Assembly: GCF_029963765.1 (NCBI RefSeq)
Contig: NZ_JALBYU010000020.1
Coordinates: 1-64,000 of the forward strand
Length of the DNA stretch: 64,000 bases
DNA from: Pseudomonas sp. UYIF39
GTDB lineage: Bacteria; Pseudomonadota; Gammaproteobacteria; Pseudomonadales; Pseudomonadaceae
Reading direction: 5' to 3'
This document shows positions 1 through 8,480 of this stretch, piece by piece; within the stretch, counting starts at the first letter, position 1, and each line of letters opens with the position of its first letter. The notes under the pieces were generated by a model that saw only the letters and a program-made list of their open reading frames with translations, was not told the DNA's origin and ran no database searches. The position numbers were made by a program, and so were the translations under genes.

Positions 1-138
1 GCGGAACCCTAAGCCGCCGTGACCGCAGCAACGGATAAGTACACGATCAAAACCCGGTCGGCTCTCAGGCCGCCATCCATTTTCTTAAATGAACAGCATT
101 AGGCAAGTGGGCCGGGCTTTCTCATTTCGGGGGTAGGC

Positions 139-540
139 TCAATGGAGCTGGCGTTGTTTCTGTAGCTCTGTCTTCAGCCAGGTGCTCGTCGGTTGGACGC
201 CTGTTGAGCAACGCACTTCATAGGCTTTGCCACTCATGCTGCTTTTAGTGGCAGCGAGGTCGATGAAGTCTTCTGCGCTGCTCACCAGATTCTTGCCTTC
301 GAGATAGTTCAGCTTCTTTTCGAGATGTGCCCGAGCCTGGGGTCCTGGGTATTCACTGCCGTTGCGCACGAACTTGCACTCACTGCGCTCCACAAAATCC
401 AGCAAGCCCTTTATCTCCTGATTCGCCTGTGGCGAGGTTTGAGCCTGCGCACCGCCCGCCACTGCAAAAAAGCCGATAGAAGCAGTGATCAGCCATTGGC
501 GAAAAATGGGGCGAGTCACTGCTACTTTCAAAAACCACAT
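139..540 (-). CDS. DUF5329 family secreted protein
   Basis: A 133-residue protein with an N-terminal signal peptide: a basic start, a hydrophobic stretch and an AQA-type cleavage site near residue 33. The mature part resembles the DUF5329 family, seen in the conserved pattern EI..LL.FVE.S.C.F.RNG, then the HLEKKL segment and a late Cys. The two cysteines could pair in the periplasm. The reading frame extends further upstream, but the ATG at 540 is preceded by an AAGGAAG ribosome site, so this start is preferred. No operon partner is visible. The function of the family is not known to me. Confidence 0.8.
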   Translation of the reverse strand: MWFLKVAVTRPIFRQWLITASIGFFAVAGGAQAQTSPQANQEIKGLLDFVERSECKFVRNGSEYPGPQARAHLEKKLNYLEGKNLVSSAEDFIDLAATKSSMSGKAYEVRCSTGVQPTSTWLKTELQKQRQLH

Positions 541-1092
541 GATACTTCCTTGTCCTAAAAGGGATGACGGATGACTGTAGCGCGGCATCGCCCGAGCAAC
601 CAGCAGAACGCTGTGCGATGTGGTTCGTTCGAAAGGATCAACTGGTGGAAGAGAAAGGGGATCAATGAGCCCAATGCCTCTGTGCGCGAGCAGTTGGCCA
701 AAGTCGCAGTTACTTATCCCTGTATCGGCATCAGACTCATTGATCGTTGCCCAGCTCAATGTTGGGCGATTTCCATCTAACTGAATGGAGATGCATTGGC
801 GCGTCAATAGCAGCCATGCACTATTTTTTTAACAAAACAACTTCTGCACGTCTAATCACCTTTTTCCCCGGCCTTATAGGTTCGGGAAATATCCCCTTAA
901 AAGCTAACCGCTATGGCGCCACCACCATTCGTCGCATCAAAAACGCTACGCGTTTTTTTTGACTATTCCTGGCTTAAGGTTTGCAGAAGACGCTCGTAGC
1001 AGCCCCAGAACGACGTAATTCTGACGCGGCAGCACTTTAATTAACGCTTAGGACGCCAGCGATGCGCTTGGTCAGTCACCGGGAGATGTAAC
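541..1092. other. intergenic stretch without a supported gene
   Basis: About 550 bases between the DUF5329 gene and the next weak ORF. The short open frames here have no ribosome site and no family resemblance. The only clear structure is the hairpin with a T-run at 939-960, listed separately. The 540-800 part must hold the promoter of the leftward DUF5329 gene. Confidence 0.5.
939..960 (+). terminator. hairpin plus T-run
   Basis: AAAAACGC and GCGTTTTTTTT pair across a 3-base loop, followed by a run of T. The shape is that of a rho-independent terminator on the plus strand, although no gene upstream of it on that strand could be supported. Confidence 0.55.
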
Positions 1093-1302
1093 GTGTCAAC
1101 TCTCAACGAAATCGCAGCGAACCACGCGAGAATGGCCAAGGCTCTTGTCGAAGAGTCGACCGGGCTGAGTGAGCGCCAAACCCAGATAGTGGATAGTTTC
1201 GAAGTCGAAGTTCCATCCATGAATGCGCAACACATGCCTCCGCACCTTATCGCCGGAGTGCAGGACAACCACTTCGGGCAAGCGACGGCCTACTCGCTCT
1301 GA
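1093..1302 (+). CDS. small hypothetical protein
   Basis: A 69-residue frame starting at GTG with a GGGAG sequence eight bases upstream. The N-terminal third is rich in Ala and Glu and looks helical. It matches no family I recognise. Two overlapping antisense frames exist and have no better ribosome site. It is listed because of the plausible ribosome site and its position directly before the phosphatase gene; it may still be spurious. Confidence 0.3.
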   Translation: MSTLNEIAANHARMAKALVEESTGLSERQTQIVDSFEVEVPSMNAQHMPPHLIAGVQDNHFGQATAYSL

Positions 1303-1416
1303 CGATGCTTGATCTGGGCAGCCTGTCGGGCAGTCGACGCGCTAACGGTCGAGTTCCACTTTCTGGCCTAAACTCAACTGACTAGCCCGTTGGGGAGCTG
1401 CCGGAGTGGCATTCCC

Positions 1417-2130
1417 ATGCTCGAAACTTTAGAGATGTCGCGTGTTAAGCGCTTCGCCGCAAACGTTGCCGGCCGAGATTTCGCGGTCGGTGACATTCAT
1501 GGCCATTTCACTCGGTTGCAGGACGCTCTGGATGCAGCCGGATTCAACCGCCTGGTAGACCGCCTGTTCAGTGTTGGCGATCTGATTGACCGTGGGCCCG
1601 AGTGCCATGATGCGCTCGATTGGCTGGACAAGGCATGGTTCCACCCGGTGCGAGGCAACCATGACGACTACGTGGTGTGCTTCGATAGCTGTGACTTCGA
1701 CAGCTGGATCGACAACGGCGGCTCATGGTTCGTGGGCCTGTCGCTGTCCGAGAAGCAAGCATTCGCCGCGCAGTTCGCCAGGCTCCCTATCGCGATCGAA
1801 GTCGAAACAGCCTACGGCCTGATCGGCATCGTGCACGCCGATTGTCCATTTCCATCATGGCAGCAACTGCGAAAGGAACTGGAGTCGCCGGAAAGTAACA
1901 GGCGTCTGCAGGAGCTGCAGCACTACTGCATGTGGTCAAGAAGGCGGATCGATCAGCAGGAAACGCATGGCGTTGAAGGCCTGCGCGCACTGGTCGTAGG
2001 GCATACGCCGCTTTACATGCCCGTCAGCCTGGGCAATGTGATTCACATCGATACGGGTGGCTGGCGGCCGGACCGTGGTTATTTCACCCTGCTGGATCTC
2101 GAAACGCTCGAAACCATCCCAGCAAGCTGA
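1417..2130 (+). CDS. PPP-type metallophosphoesterase (PrpA-like serine/threonine phosphatase)
   Basis: A 237-residue calcineurin-like phosphoesterase. The metal-binding signatures are all present in order: GDIHGH near residue 30, GDLIDRGP near 57 and RGNHDD near 85, then a late VGHTP and HIDTG. This matches bacterial PPP phosphatases such as PrpA and lambda phosphatase, which use two metal ions to hydrolyse phosphate esters, often phosphoproteins. The ATG at 1417 has a GGAG about ten bases upstream; an in-frame ATG at 1435 and a TTG at 1390 are alternatives. It is monocistronic and ends just before a strong terminator. The physiological substrate cannot be told. Confidence 0.85.
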   Translation: MLETLEMSRVKRFAANVAGRDFAVGDIHGHFTRLQDALDAAGFNRLVDRLFSVGDLIDRGPECHDALDWLDKAWFHPVRGNHDDYVVCFDSCDFDSWIDNGGSWFVGLSLSEKQAFAAQFARLPIAIEVETAYGLIGIVHADCPFPSWQQLRKELESPESNRRLQELQHYCMWSRRRIDQQETHGVEGLRALVVGHTPLYMPVSLGNVIHIDTGGWRPDRGYFTLLDLETLETIPAS

Positions 2131-2167
2131 CTCAACACGGCTCGGCCAACGCCATTCACTCAAAAAA

Positions 2168-2196
2168 AAACCCGGCCTCATCAGCCGGGTTCTTTA
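2168..2196 (+). terminator. terminator of the phosphatase gene
   Basis: AACCCGGC and GCCGGGTT pair around the loop CTCATCA, flanked by an A-run and a T-rich tail, so it may work in both directions (also for the leftward cstA operon). The core, including the loop, is nearly identical to the terminator at 6843-6874. Confidence 0.85.
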
Positions 2197-2230
2197 TTAG
2201 CTACTTAGGTGGCATCACTGCCACCGACCA

Positions 2231-2428
2231 TCAACAGCACTTCGGCCCGGCCTTGCTTCCGTAACGAGCTTCCTGGCGTTCCCGAAAGAACACCTCGTAA
2301 CTCATCACCGGTTTGTCCGGGTGCTTGGTTTGCATGTGCTCGACGTAGGTGTCGTAGTCGGGCATCCCGACCATCAGGCGCGCAGCCTGACCGAGGTATT
2401 TACCGAGGCGACTCAGGTCATTGAACAT
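2231..2428 (-). CDS. DUF466 (YbdD/YjiX) small protein
   Basis: A 65-residue protein of the YbdD/YjiX (DUF466) family, recognised by the MVGMPDYDTYVEHM segment, the HPD motif, the FFRERQEARYG block and the Cys-Cys end. Family members are almost always encoded directly downstream of CstA-type pyruvate/peptide transporters. That is the case here: it follows cstA by 14 bases on the same strand, so the two are surely co-transcribed. Its biochemical role is not established; an accessory part in transport or its control is an inference from this constant linkage. Confidence 0.9.
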   Translation of the reverse strand: MFNDLSRLGKYLGQAARLMVGMPDYDTYVEHMQTKHPDKPVMSYEVFFRERQEARYGSKAGPKCC

Positions 2429-2442
2429 GCTGCAATCCTCGA

Positions 2443-4500
2443 TTACGCATCCGGCAGCGCCTGGAACGGTGCTTCTTTATCCGTACGTTCTTTGCTGCCC
2501 CAAGCGGCGATACCGACCTTGAGTGCAAAGAACAGGATGCTGAAGACCACCAGCAAGAACAGCGCCGTCAGCGTTGCGTTGGTGTAGGCGTTGTAGATCA
2601 CGTGCTGCATCTGGTCGATGCTCTTGGCCGGCGCGAGGATCTGACCGTTGGCCAGGGCATCGCCGTACTTCTTGGCCAAGGCCAGGAAACCGATCGCCGG
2701 GTTGGCATCGAACAGCTTGATGAAGCCTGCGGTGGTGGTGCAGATCAGCAGCCAAACGGCGGGCAGCATGGTGACCCAGACGTAGCGCTGGCGTTTCATT
2801 TTGATCAGCACAACGGTCGCCAACATCAGCGCGATACCGGCCAGCATCTGGTTGGAGATACCGAACAGCGGCCACAAGGTGTTGATGCCACCCAGCGGAT
2901 CGATCACGCCCTGGTACAACAGATACCCCCACATCGCCACACAACCGGCGGTCGCAATCAGGTTGGCGGTCCAGGACTCAGTGCGCTTGAGGGATGGCAC
3001 GAAGGAGCCGAGCAAATCCTGCAACATGAAACGTCCGGCACGGGTACCGGCGTCGACGGCGGTCAGGATAAACAACGCTTCGAACAGGATCGCGAAGTGG
3101 TACCAGAACGCCATGGTGTTTTCACCCGGCAGAAGGTGGTGCAGGATCTGCGCGATACCGACTGCCAGGGTCGGCGCACCGCCGGCACGGGCCAGGATGG
3201 TGGTTTCACCGATGTCCTTGGCCACCGCTTGCAGCGCTTCCGGGGTAATCGCAAAGCCCCAGCTGCTGACGGTCTGAGCCACCGAAACAGCATCGGAGCC
3301 GACAAGCGCCGCCGGGCTGTTCATGGCGAAGTACACGCCCGGTTCGATCACCGACGCAGCCACCATCGCCATGATGGCGACGAAGGATTCCATCAGCATG
3401 CCGCCGTAACCGATGTAACGGGCATGGCCTTCGCTGGCCAACAACTTCGGCGTAGTGCCGGAAGCAATCAGCGCGTGGAAACCGGAGACTGCGCCACAGG
3501 CGATGGTGATGAACAGGAACGGGAACAGACCGCCCTTCCATACCGGCCCGGTACCGTCGACGAACTGGGTCAGCGCCGGCATTTTCAGCTCGGGCATGGT
3601 GATCAGAATGCCGATCGCCAAGGCCAAGATGGTGCCGATTTTGAGGAAGGTCGACAGGTAATCCCGCGGCGCCAGAATCAGCCACACCGGCAATACCGCG
3701 GCGACGAAACCGTAGCCGATCAGCATCCAGGTGATCTGGATCCCGGTGAAGGTAAAGGCCTTGGCCCAGACCGGATCAGCGGCAATCTGCCCGCCCAGCC
3801 AGATCGAACCGAGCAGCAGCAACACGCCGACAACGGAGATTTCACCGATGCGGCCCGGACGGATGTAGCGCATGTAAATGCCCATGAACATCGCGATCGG
3901 GATGGTCGCCATCACCGTGAAAATCCCCCACGGGCTTTCGGCCAGGGCCTTGACCACGATCAGAGCCAGCACCGCGAGGATGATGATCATGATCAGGAAG
4001 CAGCCAAACAGCGCGATGGTGCCGGGAATGCGGCCCATTTCCTCACGAACCATGTCGCCCAGGGAACGACCGTTGCGGCGGGTGGACATGAACAGGACCA
4101 TGAAGTCCTGAACGGCACCCGCCAGCACCACGCCGGCAATCAGCCACAGCGTACCGGGCAGGTAACCCATCTGCGCCGCCAGGACCGGACCGACCAGCGG
4201 CCCCGCGCCAGCAATGGCAGCGAAGTGGTGACCGAAGAGGACGTGTTTGTTGGTCGGCACGTAGTCCAGACCGTCATTGTTAACGACAGCGGGCGTGGCA
4301 CGATTGGGGTCGAGTTGCATCACTTTGGTAGCGATGAACAGGCTGTAGTAGCGGTATGCGACGAGATAGATAGCAACTGCTGCGACTACGATCCAGAGGG
4401 CATTGATCGCTTCGCCGCGGCGCAGGGCCACGACACTTAGCGCAAACGCTCCCAGGACAGCCACGGCAAACCAGGCGAGGTGTTTAGCCAGACGGGGCAT
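2443..4500 (-). CDS. cstA: carbon starvation protein A, pyruvate/peptide transporter
   Basis: A 685-residue inner-membrane protein with many hydrophobic segments, close to the usual length of about 700. It shows the CstA hallmarks: the N-terminal Y.LFI..KV..LD..RATPA block, the GHHFAAIAGAGPLVGP segment and the FHALIASGTTPK motif. CstA proteins import pyruvate and some peptides and are induced when carbon runs short. The ATG at 4500 is preceded by GGAG at a normal distance. It heads a leftward operon with the DUF466 gene and is divergent from a sensor kinase/regulator pair, which likely controls it. Confidence 0.93.
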   Translation of the reverse strand: MPRLAKHLAWFAVAVLGAFALSVVALRRGEAINALWIVVAAVAIYLVAYRYYSLFIATKVMQLDPNRATPAVVNNDGLDYVPTNKHVLFGHHFAAIAGAGPLVGPVLAAQMGYLPGTLWLIAGVVLAGAVQDFMVLFMSTRRNGRSLGDMVREEMGRIPGTIALFGCFLIMIIILAVLALIVVKALAESPWGIFTVMATIPIAMFMGIYMRYIRPGRIGEISVVGVLLLLGSIWLGGQIAADPVWAKAFTFTGIQITWMLIGYGFVAAVLPVWLILAPRDYLSTFLKIGTILALAIGILITMPELKMPALTQFVDGTGPVWKGGLFPFLFITIACGAVSGFHALIASGTTPKLLASEGHARYIGYGGMLMESFVAIMAMVAASVIEPGVYFAMNSPAALVGSDAVSVAQTVSSWGFAITPEALQAVAKDIGETTILARAGGAPTLAVGIAQILHHLLPGENTMAFWYHFAILFEALFILTAVDAGTRAGRFMLQDLLGSFVPSLKRTESWTANLIATAGCVAMWGYLLYQGVIDPLGGINTLWPLFGISNQMLAGIALMLATVVLIKMKRQRYVWVTMLPAVWLLICTTTAGFIKLFDANPAIGFLALAKKYGDALANGQILAPAKSIDQMQHVIYNAYTNATLTALFLLVVFSILFFALKVGIAAWGSKERTDKEAPFQALPDA

Positions 4501-4613
4501 AGCGTGTCTCCTGCCGACAGCCAGTGGACTGCGGCGGTAATTTTTATAATTGTGTCCGCTGTGCGGAGCTGGCCCAATATCCCCGCATGCCGTCTACAAA
4601 TAAATCCGCGTTA

Positions 4614-4646
4614 CTACGTACGCGGCGTCTACGTAGTTCTACGTAG
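4614..4646. promoter_or_regulatory. three CTACGTA boxes between cstA and the two-component genes
   Basis: CTACGTA occurs at 4614, and the perfect palindrome CTACGTAG at 4629 and 4639, giving starts 15 and 10 bases apart. The boxes lie in the only gap between divergent cstA and the kinase gene. LuxR/NarL-type response regulators commonly bind clustered short inverted sites, so these are candidate sites of the adjacent regulator. A second feature of the gap is a degenerate REP-like hairpin at about 4662-4698. Confidence 0.5.
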
Positions 4647-4788
4647 ATGACGCTGATCTTCTTGCGGGAGCGGCGATCCGACAAGCCAGCTCCCGCAGGT
4701 CATTCCGTCCAGCACCGCTACTGAACGCGCGTATCTTTGGCATATGATGCCGGGCCTTCGCCTTCCCTCGGTCCGGACAGGAGCAGAG

Positions 4789-6156
4789 ATGCAGCTCAAA
4801 CACAAAATCGTCGCGCTCGGGATTCTGCCGCTGGTGTTGGCCATCGCCGTCATCTGCGCGCTGGTAATTTCCATGAACCGGCAACTGGGTGAACAACAGG
4901 CACAACTGATCGAAGACAGCATTCTGGCCAGCAAGCGCGCAGAACTTAAGAACTACGTCGAAATGGCGCAAAGCCTGATCGAACCGCTGTACGACGACGG
5001 CCACGGTGACGAACACGCACAGCAACAAGTGCTGGAAGAACTGCGCAAGCTCAGCTTTGGCATCAATGGCTACTTCTTCGTCTACGACCATGAAGGTCGC
5101 AGCCTGATGCACGCGCGCCAGTCCGAACTGGTGGGCAAATACCTGTGGGACATGAAGGACCCTCACGGTTTGCCCGTGATCCAGGCGTTGCTCAAAAGTG
5201 CACAATCGGGCGAAGGCTTTCAGCGCTACGCCTGGAACAAACCCTCTTCCGGCCAGGTGACCGACAAGCTCGCCTATGTGGTGATGCTGGATCGTTGGGG
5301 CTGGATGCTCGGCACCGGAATCTACCTTGAAGACGTTGAGCGCGCGACCCAGCAGGCGCGTGACGAAGTGGCCCAGGGCATTCGTAAAACCATGCTGGCG
5401 ATTGCCGCGGTGGCCCTCGTGGCAGTGCTGTTTGTCTTCGCCAGCGGCATGACGCTGAACGTCAGCGAGCATCGTCTGGCCGACAAAAAACTTCAGCGCC
5501 TGACTCAGCGTATCGTCAGCTTGCAAGAGGAAGAGCGCTCACGGGTTTCCCGTGAACTGCACGACGGCATCAGCCAGCTACTGGTCTCCATCAAGTTTCA
5601 GTTCGAGCTGGCCAGCCATCTGCTCGAGAATGGGCAAGCACACGACAAGGGTTTGAATACGCTGAGAGACGCCACGGAACGCCTGGGGGAAGCGATTGGC
5701 GAGGTTCGCAGCCTCTCCCACGACCTGCGTTCCTCGCTGCTCGACACCCTGGGCCTGCCGGCGGCGATCGATCAACTCGCCGCAGAATTCGAGCAACGCA
5801 GCGGCCTGGTGGTGACTTTTAACGACAACGAATTCGACTGTCACTTGGTCGATGGGGCTGCGGTCTCGCTGTTTCGCATCGTGCAAGAAGGCCTGACTAA
5901 TATTGAACGACACGCCCAGGCTAAAAACGTCTCCATTACCCTGCATGGGTCCGAAGATTCCGTACGGTTGACGGTGGTCGATGACGGTATCGGTTTCAAC
6001 GTCGCTCATGTCGAACGTCGTCATGCGGGCATTGGTCTGCGTAATATCCGTGAGCGTGTCGAGCATTTTGGTGGACGATTCGACCTGATATCGATGCCGG
6101 GAAGAAGCGAGCTGGACGTTTGGCTGCCAATGAAAATGCCTGGCACAACACGCTGA
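4789..6156 (+). CDS. Cache-domain sensor histidine kinase (HisKA_3 type)
   Basis: A 455-residue sensor kinase. A first membrane helix (about residues 8-28) precedes a periplasmic single-Cache domain (about 35-190, with the GYFFVYDHEG and GW..GTGIYL signatures that close such domains). A second helix at about 205-225 is followed by a HisKA_3 dimerisation segment with the phosphoaccepting His near residue 258 in RELHDG, and an HATPase_c domain (N-box IERHAQAKN, G-box DDGIGF). The ATG at 4789 has GGAG six bases upstream and is preferred over 4744. It forms an operon with the LuxR-type regulator. Cache domains bind small carboxylates; pyruvate or a related acid is a reasonable guess given cstA next door. 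Confidence 0.88.
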   Translation: MQLKHKIVALGILPLVLAIAVICALVISMNRQLGEQQAQLIEDSILASKRAELKNYVEMAQSLIEPLYDDGHGDEHAQQQVLEELRKLSFGINGYFFVYDHEGRSLMHARQSELVGKYLWDMKDPHGLPVIQALLKSAQSGEGFQRYAWNKPSSGQVTDKLAYVVMLDRWGWMLGTGIYLEDVERATQQARDEVAQGIRKTMLAIAAVALVAVLFVFASGMTLNVSEHRLADKKLQRLTQRIVSLQEEERSRVSRELHDGISQLLVSIKFQFELASHLLENGQAHDKGLNTLRDATERLGEAIGEVRSLSHDLRSSLLDTLGLPAAIDQLAAEFEQRSGLVVTFNDNEFDCHLVDGAAVSLFRIVQEGLTNIERHAQAKNVSITLHGSEDSVRLTVVDDGIGFNVAHVERRHAGIGLRNIRERVEHFGGRFDLISMPGRSELDVWLPMKMPGTTR

Positions 6157-6189
6157 CTGGCCCCACAACAACAAGAGTGAATACTCGCG

Positions 6190-6822
6190 ATGAACCTGCC
6201 CTACCCGATCCGCGTCGCCCTGGTCGACGATCACGCCCTGGTCCGCGACGGGATCAAAGCACTGCTGGCGGTCATGGCCCCCCTGGAAGTGGTGGGCGAA
6301 GCCGAGAGTGGCGCGGATGCCATTGAAATGGTCGGGCGCTGCCAGCCAGACCTGTTGCTGGTCGACATCAGCCTGCGGGACATGAACGGGCTCGAGCTGA
6401 CCCGGGTATTGCGCAGCCAGTACCCGTCGCTCAAGGTGCTGGTGCTCAGCATGTACGACAATAATGAATACGTGAGTGAGTCTGTTCGCGCGGGCGCCAG
6501 CGGCTATGTATTGAAGAACTCACCGTCGCGGGAAATCATTGCGGCGATCGAAGCCATCGCCAGCGGCGGCACGTTCTACAGCGCCGAGATCGCCCAGCGG
6601 CTCATCGCCGATAAAAATACCGACAACGAGCTGACACCGCGTGAGAGCCAAGTGTTGTACAAGATGGCTCAAGGGCTGAACAACAAGGAGATGGCCCGCG
6701 AACTGGACATCAGCGTTCGCACGGTAGAAACCCATCGCTTGAGCATCCGGCGCAAACTCAACATCGACAAACCGGCGGCCCTGGTCAAATACGCAATCGA
6801 TCACGGGATCATCTCGCGGTAG
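6190..6822 (+). CDS. LuxR/NarL-family response regulator
   Basis: A 210-residue regulator with a CheY-like receiver (phosphoacceptor Asp near residue 59 in LLVDISLRD, conserved Lys in LKNS) and a C-terminal LuxR helix-turn-helix (about residues 145-205, LTPRESQVLYKMAQGLNNKE and VETHRLSIRRKL). It follows the kinase by 33 bases and is certainly its partner. The divergent cstA gene and the CTACGTA boxes in the shared promoter make cstA control its most likely job. The architecture resembles CrbR/ErdR-type regulators of acetate and pyruvate use, but I cannot assign it to one of these. Confidence 0.9.
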   Translation: MNLPYPIRVALVDDHALVRDGIKALLAVMAPLEVVGEAESGADAIEMVGRCQPDLLLVDISLRDMNGLELTRVLRSQYPSLKVLVLSMYDNNEYVSESVRAGASGYVLKNSPSREIIAAIEAIASGGTFYSAEIAQRLIADKNTDNELTPRESQVLYKMAQGLNNKEMARELDISVRTVETHRLSIRRKLNIDKPAALVKYAIDHGIISR

Positions 6823-6842
6823 CAGGCATTAATACTCAATGG

Positions 6843-6874
6843 AAACCCCGGCCTCATCAGCCGGGTTTTTTTTG
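6843..6874 (+). terminator. terminator after the response regulator
   Basis: AACCCCGGC and GCCGGGTT pair around the loop CTCATCA, followed by eight T. It separates the two-component operon from the catabolic cluster. Confidence 0.9.
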
Positions 6875-6962
6875 GTCTTTTTATTGGCAACAGCCATTCC
6901 CTTCTCCCTTTTCACCACCGTCCGACCAGAAACCCGTTTCAGGGACTTGCGCTGCCGGTATT

Positions 6963-6974
6963 ATGGTATACCAT
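6963..6974. promoter_or_regulatory. GntR operator 1 (ATGGTATACCAT)
   Basis: A perfect 12-base palindrome 38 bases before the first gene of the catabolic operon. Its core TGGT-AT-ACCA fits the GT-Nx-AC pattern bound by FadR-type GntR regulators. The same core recurs at 14126-14135 and, in diverged form, at 15384-15408, and a FadR-type GntR gene lies in the cluster, so autoregulation of the operon is likely. Confidence 0.75.
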
Positions 6975-7012
6975 CAGACGCACAGACACTCTCACCCTAT
7001 ACGGAGCAGCTC

Positions 7013-7603
7013 ATGAGTTTCGAAATCCGCAAGATCGTCAGCTATGTCGAAGAAACCTTTATCGAAGGCGGCAAAGCCACCGATAAGCCAGTGACCATGG
7101 TCGGTCTGGCCGTCGTGATGAAAAACCCTTGGCTGGGTCGCGGCTTTGTCGAAGACCTGAAACCGGAAATTCGTGCCAACTGCTCCGACCTCGGTGCGCT
7201 GATGGTCGAGCGCCTGGTCGGCATCATCGGCGGTGCCGAGAAGATCGAGGCTTACGGCAAGGCCGCTGTCGTAGGCGCCGACGGTGAAATCGAACATGCC
7301 TCCGCCGTCATCCACACCCTGCGCTTTGGCAACCATTACCGCGAAGCGGTGAAAGCCAAGAGCTACTTGAGCTTCACCAACAAGCGCGGCGGCCCGGGCA
7401 CTTCGATCCAGATTCCGATGATGCACAAGGACGACGAAGGTCTGCGTTCGCACTACATCACCCTGGAAATGCAAATCGAAGATGCACCGCGTGCCGACGA
7501 AATCGTGGTGGTTCTGGGCTGCGCCGATGGCGGCCGCCTGCACCCACGCATCGGCAACCGATACATCGATCTGGAAGAGCTGGCCGCTGAAAACGCCCAG
7601 TAA
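7013..7603 (+). CDS. amino acid synthesis family protein (DUF1185)
   Basis: A 196-residue protein of the DUF1185 family, often labelled amino acid synthesis protein. Recognisable parts are the FIEGG...DKPVT.VGLAVVMKNPW stretch, the GAEKIEAYGKAAVVG segment, the invariant-looking LRFGNHYR and the C-terminal HPRIGNRY. The ATG at 7013 has GGAG seven bases upstream; the longer frame would run through the operator at 6963. The activity of the family is unknown to me. It is the first gene of a tightly packed operon running to at least 13.8 kb, which argues for a catalytic or structural part in that pathway. Confidence 0.85.
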   Translation: MSFEIRKIVSYVEETFIEGGKATDKPVTMVGLAVVMKNPWLGRGFVEDLKPEIRANCSDLGALMVERLVGIIGGAEKIEAYGKAAVVGADGEIEHASAVIHTLRFGNHYREAVKAKSYLSFTNKRGGPGTSIQIPMMHKDDEGLRSHYITLEMQIEDAPRADEIVVVLGCADGGRLHPRIGNRYIDLEELAAENAQ

Positions 7604-7646
7604 TCAAGGTCGGTAAGAACAACAAAAAGGCATGCAGGAGCGCTCC

Positions 7647-8480
7647 ATGATTCGGCTCACCGCTGAACTCACCCCGGCTGGCACCAGTTACCTGGCGACC
7701 GGCCAAGGCCAGCCCGTGGTTTTGATCCACGGCGTGGGCCTGAACAAAGAAATGTGGGGCGGCCAGGTCGTTGGCCTGGCCACGAAGTACCGCGTGATTG
7801 CCTACGACATGCTTGGCCACGGCGCCAGCCCGCGCCCGGAAAGCGGCACCCCGCTGCTCGGCTATGCCGACCAGTTGCTGGAGCTGCTCGATCACCTGCA
7901 ATTGCCCCAAGCGACGGTGATCGGCTTTTCCATGGGCGGGCTGGTCGCGCGGGCATTTGCCCTGCATTACCCGCAACGCCTGCAAGGCCTGGTGGTGCTC
8001 AACAGCGTGTTCAATCGCAGCCCCGAACAGCGTGCCGGCGTTATCGCCCGCACCGCTCAAGCGGCCGAGCACGGACCGGATGCCAACGCCGAAGCCGCCC
8101 TGTCGCGCTGGTTCAGCCGCGAATATCAGGCGGCCAACCCGGCGCAGATCGCGGCCTTGCGCCAAACCCTGGCAGACAATGACCCGCAGGGTTACCTGAC
8201 CACCTATGAACTGTTCGCGACCCAGGACATGTACCGCGCTGACGATCTGGCCAGCATTCAGGTACCGACACTGATCGCCACCGGTGAACTGGACCCGGGT
8301 TCGACACCGGAAATGGCCGAGCAATTGGCCGCACGCATTCCCGGCGCGACAGTTGCCGTGCTCGCCGAGCAGCGGCATATGATGCCCGTAGAATCACCGC
8401 GTCTGGTCAACCAGCTGCTGCTGGAGTTTCTCGATACGACGCACTCCCGACAAAACCAAATAAAGGGGATCGTTGCATGA
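7647..8480 (+). CDS. alpha/beta hydrolase (PcaD-like)
   Basis: A 277-residue alpha/beta hydrolase. The oxyanion motif HGVGLN is near residue 30, the nucleophile sits in GFSMGG near 95, the acidic residue falls in GELDPG and the catalytic His in RHMMPVE near the end. Overall it resembles enol-lactone hydrolases of the PcaD type, but equally carboxylesterases. The ATG at 7647 (GGAG upstream) is preferred over 7632. It overlaps the next gene by four bases. Together with the carboxymuconolactone-decarboxylase-like gene downstream it suggests ring-derived or lactone intermediates; the substrate is not known. Confidence 0.85.
   Translation: MIRLTAELTPAGTSYLATGQGQPVVLIHGVGLNKEMWGGQVVGLATKYRVIAYDMLGHGASPRPESGTPLLGYADQLLELLDHLQLPQATVIGFSMGGLVARAFALHYPQRLQGLVVLNSVFNRSPEQRAGVIARTAQAAEHGPDANAEAALSRWFSREYQAANPAQIAALRQTLADNDPQGYLTTYELFATQDMYRADDLASIQVPTLIATGELDPGSTPEMAEQLAARIPGATVAVLAEQRHMMPVESPRLVNQLLLEFLDTTHSRQNQIKGIVA

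Noticed and set aside
1..138. End of a possible gene (stop at about 34-36) and a loose hairpin before the DUF5329 gene
   Set aside because: Only about ten codons would be visible and no family can be read; the hairpin arms are far apart. A riboswitch was considered but no conserved core was found.
2602..4440. 612-codon open frame opposite cstA
   Set aside because: Antisense shadow of a high-GC membrane protein gene; composition dominated by His, Gln, Arg and Gly with no domain, while cstA on the other strand is unmistakable.
4662..4698. Hairpin before the sensor kinase read as a terminator
   Set aside because: No T-run; sequence resembles a degenerate REP and lies in a divergent promoter.
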